Assembly: GCF_900091555.1 (NCBI RefSeq) | Contig: NZ_FMCX01000014.1 | Coordinates: forward strand, 1-62,841 | Length of the DNA: 62,841 bases | Source of the DNA: Micromonospora mirobrigensis | Lineage (GTDB): Bacteria; Actinomycetota; Actinomycetes; Mycobacteriales; Micromonosporaceae | Direction of reading: 5' to 3' | Shown: in pieces, positions 26,476-36,699 of the stretch | How the letters are laid out: each line of letters opens with the position of its first letter | How positions within the stretch are numbered: the stretch's first letter is position 1 | Notes under the pieces: model-generated | What the model saw: the letters and a program-made list of their open reading frames with translations, nothing else | Database searches by the model: none | Told to the model about the DNA's origin: nothing | Program-made: the position numbers and the translations under genes

Positions 26476-27248
26476 TGAGCACCCTGGAGATCCGCGACCT
26501 GAAGGTGTCGGTCAAGCTGCCCGAGGGTGAGCTCAAGCCGATCCTGGCCGGCGTCGACCTGACCGTCCGGTCGGGGGAGACCCACGCGATCATGGGCCCG
26601 AACGGCTCCGGCAAGTCGACCCTGGCGTACTCGATCGCCGGCCACCCGAAGTACGAGATCACCGGCGGCTCGGTGACCCTCGACGGCTCCGACGTGCTGG
26701 CCATGTCCGTCGACGAGCGGGCCCGCGCCGGGCTCTTCCTGGCCATGCAGTACCCGGTCGAGGTCCCCGGCGTCTCAGTGGCCAACTTCCTGCGTACCGC
26801 GAAGACCGCCATCGACGGGGAGGCGCCGAAGCTGCGCACCTGGGGCGGCGAGCTGCGCGGCGCCATGGAGAAGCTCCAGATGGACCCGGCGTTCGCCCAG
26901 CGCAACGTCAACGAGGGCTTCTCCGGCGGCGAGAAGAAGCGGCACGAGATCGTCCAGCTGGAGCTGCTCAAGCCGAAGATCGCGATCCTCGACGAGACCG
27001 ACTCCGGCCTCGACGTGGACGCGCTGCGCGTGGTCAGCGAGGGCGTGAACCGGGTCCGCGACACCGGTGACACCGGCCTGCTGCTGATCACCCACTACAC
27101 CCGGATCCTGCGCTACATCAAGCCCGACTTCGTGCACGTCTTCGTGGCCGGCCGGATCGTCGAGCAGGGCGGCCCGGAGCTGGCCGACAAGCTCGAGGCC
27201 GAGGGCTACGAGCGGTACGCGGCCGGGGCCGGTTCGGCACGGGCCTGA
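26475..27248 (+). CDS. sufC: Fe-S assembly ATPase SufC
   Basis: A 257-aa ABC-type ATPase that drives SufBCD. Walker A is MGPNGSGKSTL near residues 37-47. The signature is NEGFSGGEKKRHE, with the SufC-typical GEKKR. Walker B is PKIAILDETDSGLDVDAL, and the H-loop is ITHYTRIL. The ATG shares a base with the stop of the Rieske gene. Confidence 0.97.
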   Translation: MSTLEIRDLKVSVKLPEGELKPILAGVDLTVRSGETHAIMGPNGSGKSTLAYSIAGHPKYEITGGSVTLDGSDVLAMSVDERARAGLFLAMQYPVEVPGVSVANFLRTAKTAIDGEAPKLRTWGGELRGAMEKLQMDPAFAQRNVNEGFSGGEKKRHEIVQLELLKPKIAILDETDSGLDVDALRVVSEGVNRVRDTGDTGLLLITHYTRILRYIKPDFVHVFVAGRIVEQGGPELADKLEAEGYERYAAGAGSARA

Positions 27249-27253
27249 CGCCG

Positions 27254-28588
27254 ATGACCTCCCTGACCATCCCGGCGGGCATGCCGCAGTACGACGACGT
27301 GCCCCGCTTCGACGTGGCACGGGTCCGGGCCGACTTCCCGATCCTGGACCGGGAGGTCAACGGGCACCCGCTGGTCTACCTCGACAGCGCGAACACCTCC
27401 CACAAGCCGCGGCAGGTGCTCGACGTGCTGCACGAGCACTACGCGCTGCACAACGCCAACGTGTCGCGCTCGGTGCACACGCTTGGCACCGAGGCGACCG
27501 AGGCGTTCGAGGGCGCCCGGGCCAAGGTGGCGGCGTTCGTCAACGCGCCGAGCGTGGACGAGGTGGTGTTCACCAAGAACTCCACCGAGGCGATCAACAT
27601 CGTGGCGTACGCGTTCTCCAACGCCTCGCTGCGCGCGGACGCCCCTGCGCCGGCTGCTCCGTCCCGCGAGACGGACGACCGGTTCCGGCTGGGCCCCGGC
27701 GACGAGATCGTGATCTCCGAGATGGAGCACCACTCGAACCTCGTCCCGTGGCAGCTGCTGGCGGAGCGGACCGGCGCGACCCTGCGCTGGTTCCCGCTGA
27801 CCGAGCAGGGCCGGCTCGACGAGTCGGGGCTGGCGGAGCTGGTCACCGAGCGGACGAAGATCGTCTCGCTGGTGCACGTCTCCAACATCCTCGGCACGGT
27901 CAACGCCACCTCGCGGATCACCCAGCGGGTCCGTGAGGTGGGGGCCCTGCTGCTGCTCGACTGCTCGCAGTCGGTGCCGCACATGCCGATCGACGTGGTC
28001 GACCTCGACGCCGACTTCATCGTCTTCACCGGGCACAAGATGTGCGGCCCGACCGGCATCGGCGTGCTGTGGGGCCGGGGCGAACTGCTCGCCGCGATGC
28101 CCCCGGTGTACGGCGGCGGCTCGATGATCGAGACGGTGACGATGGCGCGGACGACGTTCGCCGCGCCGCCGGCCCGGTTCGAGGCGGGCACCCCGCCGAT
28201 CGCCGAGGCGGTCGCGCTGGGCGCGGCGGTGGACTACCTCACCGGCGTGGGGATGCGCGCGATCCAGTGGCACGAGAAGGAACTGACGGCGTACGCGCTC
28301 GACGCCCTGGCCACCGTGCCGGGGCTGCGGGTCTTCGGCCCGACCGTGCCGGTCGGCCGGGGCGGCACCATCTCGTTCGCGCTCGGCGACATCCACCCGC
28401 ACGACGTCGGGCAGGTCCTCGACTCGCTCGGCGTGCAGGTGCGGGTCGGTCACCACTGCGCCAAGCCGGTGTGCAGCCGGTTCGGCGTACCGGCCATGAC
28501 GCGAGCGTCGTTCTACCTGTACACCACCACCGAGGAGATCGACGCCCTGGTGGTGGGTCTGGAGCAGGCGCGGAAGGTGTTCGACTGA
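27254..28588 (+). CDS. sufS: Class II cysteine desulfurase SufS
   Basis: A 444-aa PLP enzyme that takes sulfur from L-cysteine and passes it to SufU. The PLP Lys is residue 262 in FTGHKMCGP. The persulfide Cys is residue 402 in VGHHCAKPVCSRFG. The N-terminal half has HPLVYLDSANTSHKP, and EMEHHSNLVPWQ follows near 157-168. An Ala/Pro-rich insert at about 127-140 is longer than in many SufS proteins. It lies 5 bp after sufC, and its stop overlaps the sufU ATG. Confidence 0.96.
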   Translation: MTSLTIPAGMPQYDDVPRFDVARVRADFPILDREVNGHPLVYLDSANTSHKPRQVLDVLHEHYALHNANVSRSVHTLGTEATEAFEGARAKVAAFVNAPSVDEVVFTKNSTEAINIVAYAFSNASLRADAPAPAAPSRETDDRFRLGPGDEIVISEMEHHSNLVPWQLLAERTGATLRWFPLTEQGRLDESGLAELVTERTKIVSLVHVSNILGTVNATSRITQRVREVGALLLLDCSQSVPHMPIDVVDLDADFIVFTGHKMCGPTGIGVLWGRGELLAAMPPVYGGGSMIETVTMARTTFAAPPARFEAGTPPIAEAVALGAAVDYLTGVGMRAIQWHEKELTAYALDALATVPGLRVFGPTVPVGRGGTISFALGDIHPHDVGQVLDSLGVQVRVGHHCAKPVCSRFGVPAMTRASFYLYTTTEEIDALVVGLEQARKVFD

Positions 28589-29061
28589 TGCAGCTCGACC
28601 AGCTCTACCAGGAGATCATCCTGGACCACTACAAGCACCCGCACGGCCGTGGCCTGCGTGACGCCGAGGACCCGGCCGACCGGGTCGCCGAGGCGCACCA
28701 CGTGAACCCGACCTGCGGGGACGAGATCACCGTACGCGTGACCACCGACGGCAAGGTGTTCACCGACATCTCGTACGACGGGATGGGGTGTTCGATCAGC
28801 CAGGCCTCGGCGAGCGTGCTGCACGAGCTGCTGCGCGGCCGGGCCGCGGACGACGCGGCGGTGGTGCACGAGGCGTTCGTCGAGTTGATGTCCGGGCGTG
28901 GCCAGGTCACGCCGGACGAGGACGTGCTCGGAGACGGGGTGGCGTTCGCGGGTGTCGCGCGCTACCCGGCCCGGGTCAAGTGCGCGCTGCTGTCGTGGAT
29001 GGCGTTCAAGGACGCCGCGGCACGCGCCGGGGTGGGCGTGAGCCCGGAGGTGAAGGCATGA
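28588..29061 (+). CDS. sufU: Fe-S assembly sulfur-transfer protein SufU
   Basis: A 157-aa SufU, the zinc-dependent sulfurtransferase partner of SufS in Gram-positives. The three Cys ligands are in HVNPTCGDE, YDGMGCSISQAS and ARVKCALLSWMAF, with the Asp of CGDE as the fourth ligand. The SufU-typical insertion between the second and third Cys is present, which separates it from IscU. The ATG overlaps the sufS stop. Confidence 0.95.
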   Translation: MQLDQLYQEIILDHYKHPHGRGLRDAEDPADRVAEAHHVNPTCGDEITVRVTTDGKVFTDISYDGMGCSISQASASVLHELLRGRAADDAAVVHEAFVELMSGRGQVTPDEDVLGDGVAFAGVARYPARVKCALLSWMAFKDAAARAGVGVSPEVKA

Positions 29062-29480
29062 GCAGCGAAGAGACCGCCACCACGCCGCAGGCCGGCGCCG
29101 TGGCGACCGACGGCGCGGCGACGCCGGCCACCGAGGGCACGGCTGCCCCGGGCGGCAGGGCCGCCGTCGCCGACATCGAGGAGGCGATGAAGGACGTCGT
29201 CGACCCGGAGCTCGGCATCAACGTGGTCGACCTGGGTCTGGTGTACGGCGTGCACGTCGGCGACGACAACGTCGCCACCCTGGACATGACGCTCACCTCG
29301 GCGGCCTGCCCGCTGACCGACGTGATCGAGGACCAGGCCCGGCAGGCGCTGACCACCGGCCCGGGTGGCGGGCTGGTCGACGACATCCGGATCAACTGGG
29401 TGTGGCTCCCGCCGTGGGGGCCGGACAAGATCACCGACGAGGGGCGGGACCAGCTCCGTTCCCTCGGCTTCAACGTCTGA
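29058..29480 (+). CDS. sufT: SufT-like DUF59/MIP18-family Fe-S maturation protein
   Basis: A 140-aa protein with a MIP18 domain after a 35-residue Ala/Thr-rich leader. Domain motifs are VVDPELGINVVDLGLVYG near residues 50-67 and LTSAACPLTD with the conserved Cys. The end, INWVWLPPWGPDKITDEGR, is typical of actinobacterial suf-operon members. Such proteins help deliver or mature Fe-S clusters. The ATG overlaps the sufU stop, making it the last gene of the operon. Confidence 0.93.
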   Translation: MSSEETATTPQAGAVATDGAATPATEGTAAPGGRAAVADIEEAMKDVVDPELGINVVDLGLVYGVHVGDDNVATLDMTLTSAACPLTDVIEDQARQALTTGPGGGLVDDIRINWVWLPPWGPDKITDEGRDQLRSLGFNV

Positions 29481-29501
29481 CCGGACGTACCCGGTCGCCC
29501 T

Positions 29502-29536
29502 CGGGCGCGGCACCCTTTCTCCGGGTGCCGCGCCCG
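29502..29536 (+). terminator. Terminator hairpin after the suf operon
   Basis: A 14-bp perfect stem (CGGGCGCGGCACCC and complement) with a 7-nt loop begins 22 bp after the sufT stop. It has no U-tract, which is common for actinobacterial terminators. Confidence 0.75.
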
Positions 29537-29875
29537 ACGCGTCTCCACCCGTCGCCCGGGCCCCCGCCCGGCCCCGCGTGTCCGTGCGCCGCGTCCCGGG
29601 TCGTCGGTCTCCAAGACCGCGCTCGATCCAGCAAACAGGGGCCTCGCCACGCGTCGGATGCCACTCCTTCCAGGGTCGAGCGATCTTGCGGCAGCGACAG
29701 CGGCAGCGACAGCGGCAGGGCGGCGGCGGGCGGGAAATGGGTCGCGTGGCCCGGGGGAGGGGACGCAGGATGAGCGGGTGATCGAGGCGTACTCCCGGCA
29801 GGTCCCTGTCCGCGCGGCCGTTGCCGCGCGCCGACAGCGCACCTCGCCGCGTCGCGCCTCGACCCGCCGACCACC
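29537..29875. other. Intergenic region with short tandem repeat
   Basis: No gene is supported here. GGCAGCGACAGC is repeated in tandem around 29691-29720. A 5-bp hairpin near 29608-29622 looks superficially like a tRNA anticodon stem but does not fold as a tRNA. Nothing else was recognised. Confidence 0.5.
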
Positions 29876-30511
29876 GTGCTGACCGCCTTCGTCGCCGGGC
29901 TGGTGGCCGGCTACGGGGTGGCGATCCCGGTGGGGGCGATCGCGGTGCTGATCCTCGGCCTGGCCGCCCGGACCTCCTTGCGGGTCGGCGCCGCCGCCGC
30001 CCTGGCCGTGGCCACCGCCGATGGGCTCTACGCCGCCCTCGCGGTGCTCGGTGGCGCGGGGCTGGCCCGCGTGCTGGCGCCGGTGTCCGGGCCGTTGCGC
30101 GTGGTGGCGGCGGTGGTGCTGCTCGGCCTCGCCGGCCGGGGCCTGTGGCAGGCGTGGCGGGAGCACCGCCGCCGCGGCGGCGAGCCGACCGGGAGGGCGG
30201 CGGGCGTCGGGCTCGGCACGCCCGGTAGGGCCTACCTCGGCCTGCTCGCGTTGACCCTGCTCAACCCGGCCACCGTGGTCTACTTCGCGGCTCTGGTGAT
30301 CGGTCGCCGGGACGCGGCCGCGCCGGACCCGGCCGCCGGGGCGCTCTTCGTCGTCGGGGCGTTCGTCGCGTCGGCGAGCTGGCAGCTCACGATCGCCGGT
30401 GGCGGCACGCTGGTCGGCCGGGTGCTCGCCGGGCCACGTGGCCGGCTGGTCACCGCGGCGGTGTCCAGCGTGCTGATCGCCGCCCTCGCGGTCGTCGTGC
30501 TGCTGCCCTGA
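29876..30511 (+). CDS. LysE-family amino-acid exporter
   Basis: A 211-aa membrane protein with six hydrophobic segments, as in the LysE/RhtB efflux family. GVAIPVGAIAVLILGLAART at the N-terminus matches the family's PGP-like first-helix motif, and LLALTLLNPATVVYFAAL holds the conserved LNP(K/A) element. A basic loop, WREHRRRGGEPTGR, separates the halves. The start is GTG. The exported substrate cannot be inferred. It stands alone between the suf operon and the acVLRF1 gene. Confidence 0.85.
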   Translation: MLTAFVAGLVAGYGVAIPVGAIAVLILGLAARTSLRVGAAAALAVATADGLYAALAVLGGAGLARVLAPVSGPLRVVAAVVLLGLAGRGLWQAWREHRRRGGEPTGRAAGVGLGTPGRAYLGLLALTLLNPATVVYFAALVIGRRDAAAPDPAAGALFVVGAFVASASWQLTIAGGGTLVGRVLAGPRGRLVTAAVSSVLIAALAVVVLLP

Positions 30512-30672
30512 CCGTCGCCGCCGGCCGCCCCCCTGTCGGTGGCCCGAGTGGGGCGGGCCGCCCGCGGTCACACCCGCCGACCGGCGGCGTCCCGGTCGAT
30601 AGGGTGAGGTCGAACCTGATCGTGGCGACGGTCCGGTCCGTGATGCGGCGTCGAGACGAACGGGGTGGGGCG

Positions 30673-31311
30673 GTGGGTGCCAGACCGGCGGCCGGCGGGG
30701 GCCGGTGGGTGGAGGTCGATCCGGGCCGCGTCGCCCGCTGGGTCGAGGGCTTCGCCGACCGGCACGGCCCGCCCACCACCACCGTCCAGGAGTACGGCCT
30801 GCTGCTCGCCGCCCCCGACGGCGCGACCGCCGAGCTGCACACGCCACCCGGTGCCGCGGCCGCCGCCGACGTACCCGGGTTCGTGGCGGCCGCCGGCGCG
30901 CCGCGTCGGCTCGGCCTGCTGCTGGCCCGCAAGGGCGCGGTGGCGGTCGGCGTGGCCGAGGGCACCGACCTGGTGGTCTCCAAGGTGGACACCCGGTACG
31001 TGCAGGGCCGGACCGCGGCCGGTGGCTGGTCCCAGCAGCGGTTCGCCCGGCGGCGCGACAACCAGGCGAAGGCGGCCCTGGGCGACGCGGCGGAGCTGGC
31101 CGTACGCCTGCTGCTGCCGGAGGTCTCCAGCCTGGCCTCCGTGGTCTGTGGCGGTGACCGGCGGGCCGTGGAGACGGTGCTGGCCGACCGGCGGCTGGCC
31201 CCGGTCGCCGCGTTGCGTGCCGGTCGCCTCCTCGACGTGCCGGAGCCCCGGCACGCGGTCCTGGTCGCCGCCGTCTCCGCCGCCCGGGCGGTCCACATTC
31301 TGGTCCGCTGA
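30673..31311 (+). CDS. acVLRF1-type peptidyl-tRNA hydrolase domain protein
   Basis: A 212-aa protein matching the actinobacterial VLRF1 family, distant relatives of eukaryotic release factor 1 and Vms1 that may free stalled peptides from tRNA on ribosomes. The key loop is YVQGRTAAGGWSQQRFARRR near residues 113-132, with the Gly-rich and Gln residues of the catalytic loop. The GTG at 30673 follows GGGGTGGGG and gives the usual N-terminus. A TAGGGT at 30600-30605 could be the -10, which would exclude the longer in-frame start at 30604. Function is inferred from family knowledge. Confidence 0.8.
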   Translation: MGARPAAGGGRWVEVDPGRVARWVEGFADRHGPPTTTVQEYGLLLAAPDGATAELHTPPGAAAAADVPGFVAAAGAPRRLGLLLARKGAVAVGVAEGTDLVVSKVDTRYVQGRTAAGGWSQQRFARRRDNQAKAALGDAAELAVRLLLPEVSSLASVVCGGDRRAVETVLADRRLAPVAALRAGRLLDVPEPRHAVLVAAVSAARAVHILVR

Positions 31312-31348
31312 ACGGCACAGTTCGCCGCAAGCCGGTCAATCCACTCCG

Positions 31349-31389
31349 TCGATGGTGCATCGAGTCGAGCCGATGCATAAGGTCGATGC
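31349..31389 (+). promoter_or_regulatory. Cluster of TCGATG half-sites before the RCC1 gene
   Basis: TCGATG-GTG-CATCGA at 31349-31363 is a perfect dyad. TGCATCG at 31356-31362 also pairs with CGATGCA at 31371-31377, and another TCGATGCC follows at 31382. A TAAGGT -10 candidate sits at 31378-31383. This looks like a multi-site operator overlapping a promoter about 90 bp before the RCC1 gene. Confidence 0.45.
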
Positions 31390-31476
31390 CACGAAGTGGT
31401 GGGTCTCCGGGCGACCCGCCAGGGCAGCTTCCGTATCCATGTTCCAGGCACCGACATCGTTGGGAGAGACGACCAC

Positions 31477-32694
31477 ATGGACGGATATCAGGACGGCCGG
31501 CTGCGCGCCCGGTGGCGCCGGGCGACCCGGCTCCTCGCCGCCGCGGCGGGGTTGACCATCGGCAGCGCCGCGCTCACCGCCGCGCTGACGGTCGGCACGG
31601 CGGCCGCGAGTGTCGCCCCCGCGCAGGACGCCACCCTGGCCGCCCCGGCGGTCTCCACCGTCACCACGGGAGGAGCGCACACCTGCGCGATCCGTGCCGA
31701 CGGGGGACTGTGGTGCTGGGGGGCGAACTACAGCGGCCAGCTCGGAGACGGGACCACCACGGGCCGGGGCGCGCCGGCCCGGGTCGGCGCGGCCAGCTGG
31801 GCCGCGGTCGACGCGGGCGCCAGCCACACCTGTGCGGTACGGACCGACGGGACGCTGTGGTGCTGGGGCGCCAACAGCCGGGGTCAGCTCGGTGACGGGT
31901 CCACCACGCGGCGGCCCGCACCGACGCAGGTCGGCACCGCCACCACCTGGGCCCGGGTCAGCGCCGGCTACGAGCACACCTGCGCGGTACGCACCGACGG
32001 CACCCTGTGGTGCTGGGGCTTCAACCGGACCTCCCAGCTGGGTGTCGGTGCCTCGCCCTACGTCGCGACCACCCCGTTGCAGGTCGGCACGGCGACCAAC
32101 TGGGCGAGCGTCACGACCGGCTTCGCGCACACCTGCGGTCTGCGCAGCGACGGGACGCTCTGGTGCTGGGGTTACAGCTCGGACGGGCAGCTCGGCCTCG
32201 GCACCCTGGGCTCCCAGACGACGCCGGCGCAGGTCGGCACCGCCACCACCTGGACCGGCGTGACGGCCGGGTACGTGCACACCTGCGGAGTCCGCTCCGG
32301 CACGCTCTGGTGCTGGGGTGAGAACGGATACGGGCAGCTGGGGGTGAGCGGCAGCTACCAGACCGCGCCGGTGCAGGTCGATGCGGCCACCACCTGGAGC
32401 GGGGTCGGTGGCAGCGGCGACACGTCGTGCGCGCTCCGCACCGACGGCAGCCTCTGGTGCTGGGGCAAGAACAGCGCGGGGCAGGTGGGCGACGGCACCA
32501 CCTCCCACCGGAACGCGCCCACCCGGGTCGGCACCGCCACCGACTGGACCGGTGGCCCGGCCGCCGCCGAGCACAGCTGCGCCATCCGTGCCGGCGGCGG
32601 CCTGTGGTGCTGGGGTGACAACAGCGGTGGGCAGTTGAGCGACGGCAGCACGGCCCCGCGGTCCACCCCGGCCCAGGTGACCCTGCCGGTCTGA
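31477..32694 (+). CDS. Secreted RCC1-repeat beta-propeller protein
   Basis: A 405-aa protein with an Arg-rich N-terminus (RLRARWRRATRLL), a hydrophobic stretch and Ala-rich cleavage region near residues 20-50, so a signal peptide is likely. Seven RCC1-type repeats of about 50 residues follow, each carrying an H(T/S)C...LWCWG...GQLG pattern, enough for one seven-bladed propeller. The paired Cys in each blade suggest disulfides outside the cell. The ATG at 31477 has GGGAGAG upstream; the longer frame lacks a signal. Its partner or ligand is unknown. A large hairpin follows the stop. Confidence 0.88.
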   Translation: MDGYQDGRLRARWRRATRLLAAAAGLTIGSAALTAALTVGTAAASVAPAQDATLAAPAVSTVTTGGAHTCAIRADGGLWCWGANYSGQLGDGTTTGRGAPARVGAASWAAVDAGASHTCAVRTDGTLWCWGANSRGQLGDGSTTRRPAPTQVGTATTWARVSAGYEHTCAVRTDGTLWCWGFNRTSQLGVGASPYVATTPLQVGTATNWASVTTGFAHTCGLRSDGTLWCWGYSSDGQLGLGTLGSQTTPAQVGTATTWTGVTAGYVHTCGVRSGTLWCWGENGYGQLGVSGSYQTAPVQVDAATTWSGVGGSGDTSCALRTDGSLWCWGKNSAGQVGDGTTSHRNAPTRVGTATDWTGGPAAAEHSCAIRAGGGLWCWGDNSGGQLSDGSTAPRSTPAQVTLPV

Positions 32695-32703
32695 CCACCC
32701 GTT

Positions 32704-32770
32704 CACGACGTCGGGCCGTCGGCCTGACCGCTGGCGCACCAGCTGCGGTTCAGGTCGACGGCCCGGTCGT
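32704..32770. terminator. Bidirectional terminator between RCC1 gene and zinc peptidase gene
   Basis: A long imperfect inverted repeat: a CACGAC...GGGCCGTCGGCCTGA arm pairs with TCAGGTCGACGGCCC...GTCGTG. It lies between convergent stops and should end both transcripts. Confidence 0.7.
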
Positions 32771-32787
32771 GGGACCGTTCAGGCGGG

Positions 32788-33702
32788 TCAGCCGTTGCCG
32801 AAGGTGTCGCAGGACTTCGGGTCACCGGTGGAGTAGCCCTTGGTGAACCACTGCTTGCGCTGCTCCGAGGTGCCGTGGGTGAACTCGTCGGGGTTCACCG
32901 GCCGGCCGGACCGCTTCTGGATCGCGTCGTCGCCGATCTTCTCGGCCGTGTCGATCGCCTGCTGGATGTCCTGCTCGGTGATGCTCTTGAAGATCTTCTG
33001 ACCGTCGGCGTCGGCGGTGCCGGTGGCGTTCTTGGCCCAGGCGCCGGCGTAGCAGTCGGCCTGGAGCTCAAGCTTGACCGAGAGCGCGTTGGCGTTGTTC
33101 GGGTCGCGCTGCTGCTGGCGGCGCATCTGCGCCTCGGTGCCGAGCAGGTCCTGCACGTGGTGGCCGTACTCGTGGGCCAGCACGTACGGCTGGGCGAACT
33201 CGCCCTCGGCGCCGAGCTGGTCGGCGAGGAGCTTGTAGAAGCTGAGGTCGATGTAGACCAGGTCGTCGGCGGGGCAGTAGAAGGGCCCGACTCCGGAGTC
33301 GGCGTTGCCGCAGCCGGTGTTGACGGCCTGGCTGAAGAAGACCGTCTTGGACGGGGTGTACTGGTCACCGAACGACTCCGGCAGCGCCTTGCGCCAGTAC
33401 GCCTGGATCGAGTTCACGTAGAGGGTGTTGCGGCAGTCCAGCTCCTGGAGGGCCTGATCGCCGGAGCACTTCTGGTCCAGCGAGGTGTTGTCGCCCTGCT
33501 CGGAGCCGCCGCCGCCGGTCGCCGCGTTCAGCCCGAAGCCGCCGCCGACGAGGGCGACCAGCACGGCGATGATGATGCCGACGATGCCTCCCCGGCCGCC
33601 GCCGCCCGGGAGGGGGATGCCCATCCCTCCGCCGCCTCCTCCGGACCCCCGCCGGTCGTCCACCTGACTGGTGTCGATCCGTGCGTTCTCGTTCAGCTCC
33701 AT
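32788..33702 (-). CDS. Neutral zinc metallopeptidase (YpfJ/KPN_02809 family), membrane-anchored
   Basis: A 304-aa protein with the zincin motif HEYGHHVQD near residues 173-181 and a downstream ELQADCYAG segment that supplies the third ligand. A Gly-rich N-terminus precedes one transmembrane helix (GIVGIIIAVLVALVGGGFGL, about 44-63), so the catalytic domain should face outside. The C-terminus has RKQWFTKGYSTGDPKSCDTF, typical of the family. ATG at 33702 (MELNENARID) is preferred over GTG at 33717. The physiological substrate is unknown. Confidence 0.9.
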   Translation of the reverse strand: MELNENARIDTSQVDDRRGSGGGGGGMGIPLPGGGGRGGIVGIIIAVLVALVGGGFGLNAATGGGGSEQGDNTSLDQKCSGDQALQELDCRNTLYVNSIQAYWRKALPESFGDQYTPSKTVFFSQAVNTGCGNADSGVGPFYCPADDLVYIDLSFYKLLADQLGAEGEFAQPYVLAHEYGHHVQDLLGTEAQMRRQQQRDPNNANALSVKLELQADCYAGAWAKNATGTADADGQKIFKSITEQDIQQAIDTAEKIGDDAIQKRSGRPVNPDEFTHGTSEQRKQWFTKGYSTGDPKSCDTFGNG

Positions 33703-33947
33703 GTTGACCCCGATCACCGTTTTGTCACTGTCTGGTGGTTGCGGTACCGGACCGGGTCCGGACGGACGTTCCGGTACCCGATGATCTTGATCGGTAATCC
33801 GGGCGGGGCACTCGGCATCGCCCGGTACACTTGGCGGGTGCTGCTCTGCGAAGGCTGAACCGCCCCGCGCCGACGGGCTCCGATCCCGCCGGCGCTTTCG
33901 CGTGCCCTGAGTCAGCCCTTCCGGACCCCGAGAGCGAGTTCTCCGAG

Positions 33948-35552
<1,605 letters not shown>

Positions 35553-35605
35553 CGCGGCCGAGCTCGCCTGAGGTGGCCGAGCCGGCCCGGCTGGGCTGGA
35601 TCGAC

Positions 35606-36208
35606 TCAGCCGAGCAGGGCGGCCAGCCGGGGCAGCACGCCGGAGCCGACCACGATGGTCACGCCGATCGCGACGAAGATCGCCGGGACCAGCCAGTGGC
35701 CGGCCCGGCCGACCAGGCGTACCACCCGGGGGTGGCCGCCGAGCAACGCGGCGACGGCGCACCAGACGGCGACCAGGGCGACGAAGACCAGCAGGAACAC
35801 CAGCCCGGTGGCCGGCCGCAGGGAGCGGAACACCGGCACGTAGACGGCGATGTTGTCGGCGCCGTTGGCGATGGTCACCCCGGCCACCCCGAGCAGGCTG
35901 CCGACCACCGCCGGCGGGCCGTCGTCGTCGCGGCGGGCGAGCAGCGCGCGTACGCCGAGGGCGATCGGCAGCAGGCCGAGCAGGCCGGTCCACGGGTCCG
36001 GGACCACCAGCAGCCCGGCGGCGACCACCACGCCGGTGGCGACCAGCGCGCCGATGCCCAGGTATTGGCCCGCGACGATGTCCCGGGGCCGGGGGCGGCC
36101 GGTGCCGCGGGCCGCCACGAAGAGCACGGTCAGCACCACGATGTCGTCCAGGTTCGTCGCGGCGAAGACCAGCGCCGCGCCGCCGGCGCTGCCCAGCAGG
36201 TCCGTCAC
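35606..36208 (-). CDS. CadD-like cadmium resistance/permease family membrane protein
   Basis: A 200-aa protein with five to six transmembrane segments. The N-terminal FAATNLDDIVVLTVLF and the internal TIANGADNIAVYVPVF are the duplicated N-x-D-D/D-N motifs of the CadD/TerC-like fold, suggesting metal or ion transport. The GTG at 36208 (VTDLLGSAGG) gives the family's usual N-terminus; the 80 upstream in-frame residues are basic and unlike a protein. Substrate is uncertain: cadmium is the family name only. Confidence 0.8.
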   Translation of the reverse strand: MTDLLGSAGGAALVFAATNLDDIVVLTVLFVAARGTGRPRPRDIVAGQYLGIGALVATGVVVAAGLLVVPDPWTGLLGLLPIALGVRALLARRDDDGPPAVVGSLLGVAGVTIANGADNIAVYVPVFRSLRPATGLVFLLVFVALVAVWCAVAALLGGHPRVVRLVGRAGHWLVPAIFVAIGVTIVVGSGVLPRLAALLG

Positions 36209-36425
36209 GCCAGGCAGGGTACGGCTGCGGCGGGTGTCCCGCCCGGCGAGGACCGGCCGGTGCGTGAGGCGGTGGCCGGGGGTCGCCGGCATCACTCTAT
36301 CGGGAACGCGACATCGCGTAGCGTGTCGGTTGGCGAAGAGTTGATATCTGGCGCATGATCGTTCGAGGCGGTCTAATAGGTGGGACCGTATCCGAACCGC
36401 ACAGTCTGCGACGTGAGGAATCAGC

Positions 36426-36653
36426 ATGGCCTCCACTGGCACAGCCACCAGCACTGAGAAGGGTCGCCGGATCGTCGGAGCCGAGCGTCAGACGCTCGCC
36501 AAGGACCTGGTAAAGCGGTACACCGCGGGGGAGAGCATCCGTTCGCTGGCGGCCTCGACCGGCCGTTCCTACGGGTTCATCCACCGGGTGCTCACCGAGT
36601 CCGGGGTGCAGCTGCGGCAGCGCGGCGGCGCCCGGCGCCGCAAGAAGGCGTGA
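36426..36653 (+). CDS. Small helix-turn-helix DNA-binding protein
   Basis: A 75-aa basic protein. The HTH is clear at residues 38-58 (SIRSLAASTGRSYGFIHRVL), flanked by TLAKDLVKRYTAGE and a C-terminal basic end QRGGARRRKKA. Similar short proteins are conserved in actinobacteria; one from Streptomyces has been described as a nucleoid-associated GATC-binding protein (Gbn), and I suspect, but cannot confirm, that this is an ortholog. GAGGAATCAGC before the ATG is the ribosome binding site. A 217-bp upstream region is AT-rich for this genome. Confidence 0.85.
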   Translation: MASTGTATSTEKGRRIVGAERQTLAKDLVKRYTAGESIRSLAASTGRSYGFIHRVLTESGVQLRQRGGARRRKKA

Positions 36654-36699
36654 CCCGCCCGCACGCGTCGTCCATCAGCGCCGCGCCCCCGGCGGTCCG

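Noticed and set aside
29600..29640. Possible tRNA-Trp-like hairpin with CCA in the loop
   Set aside because: The stem has a 5-nt loop, and no acceptor, D or T arms can be found around it.
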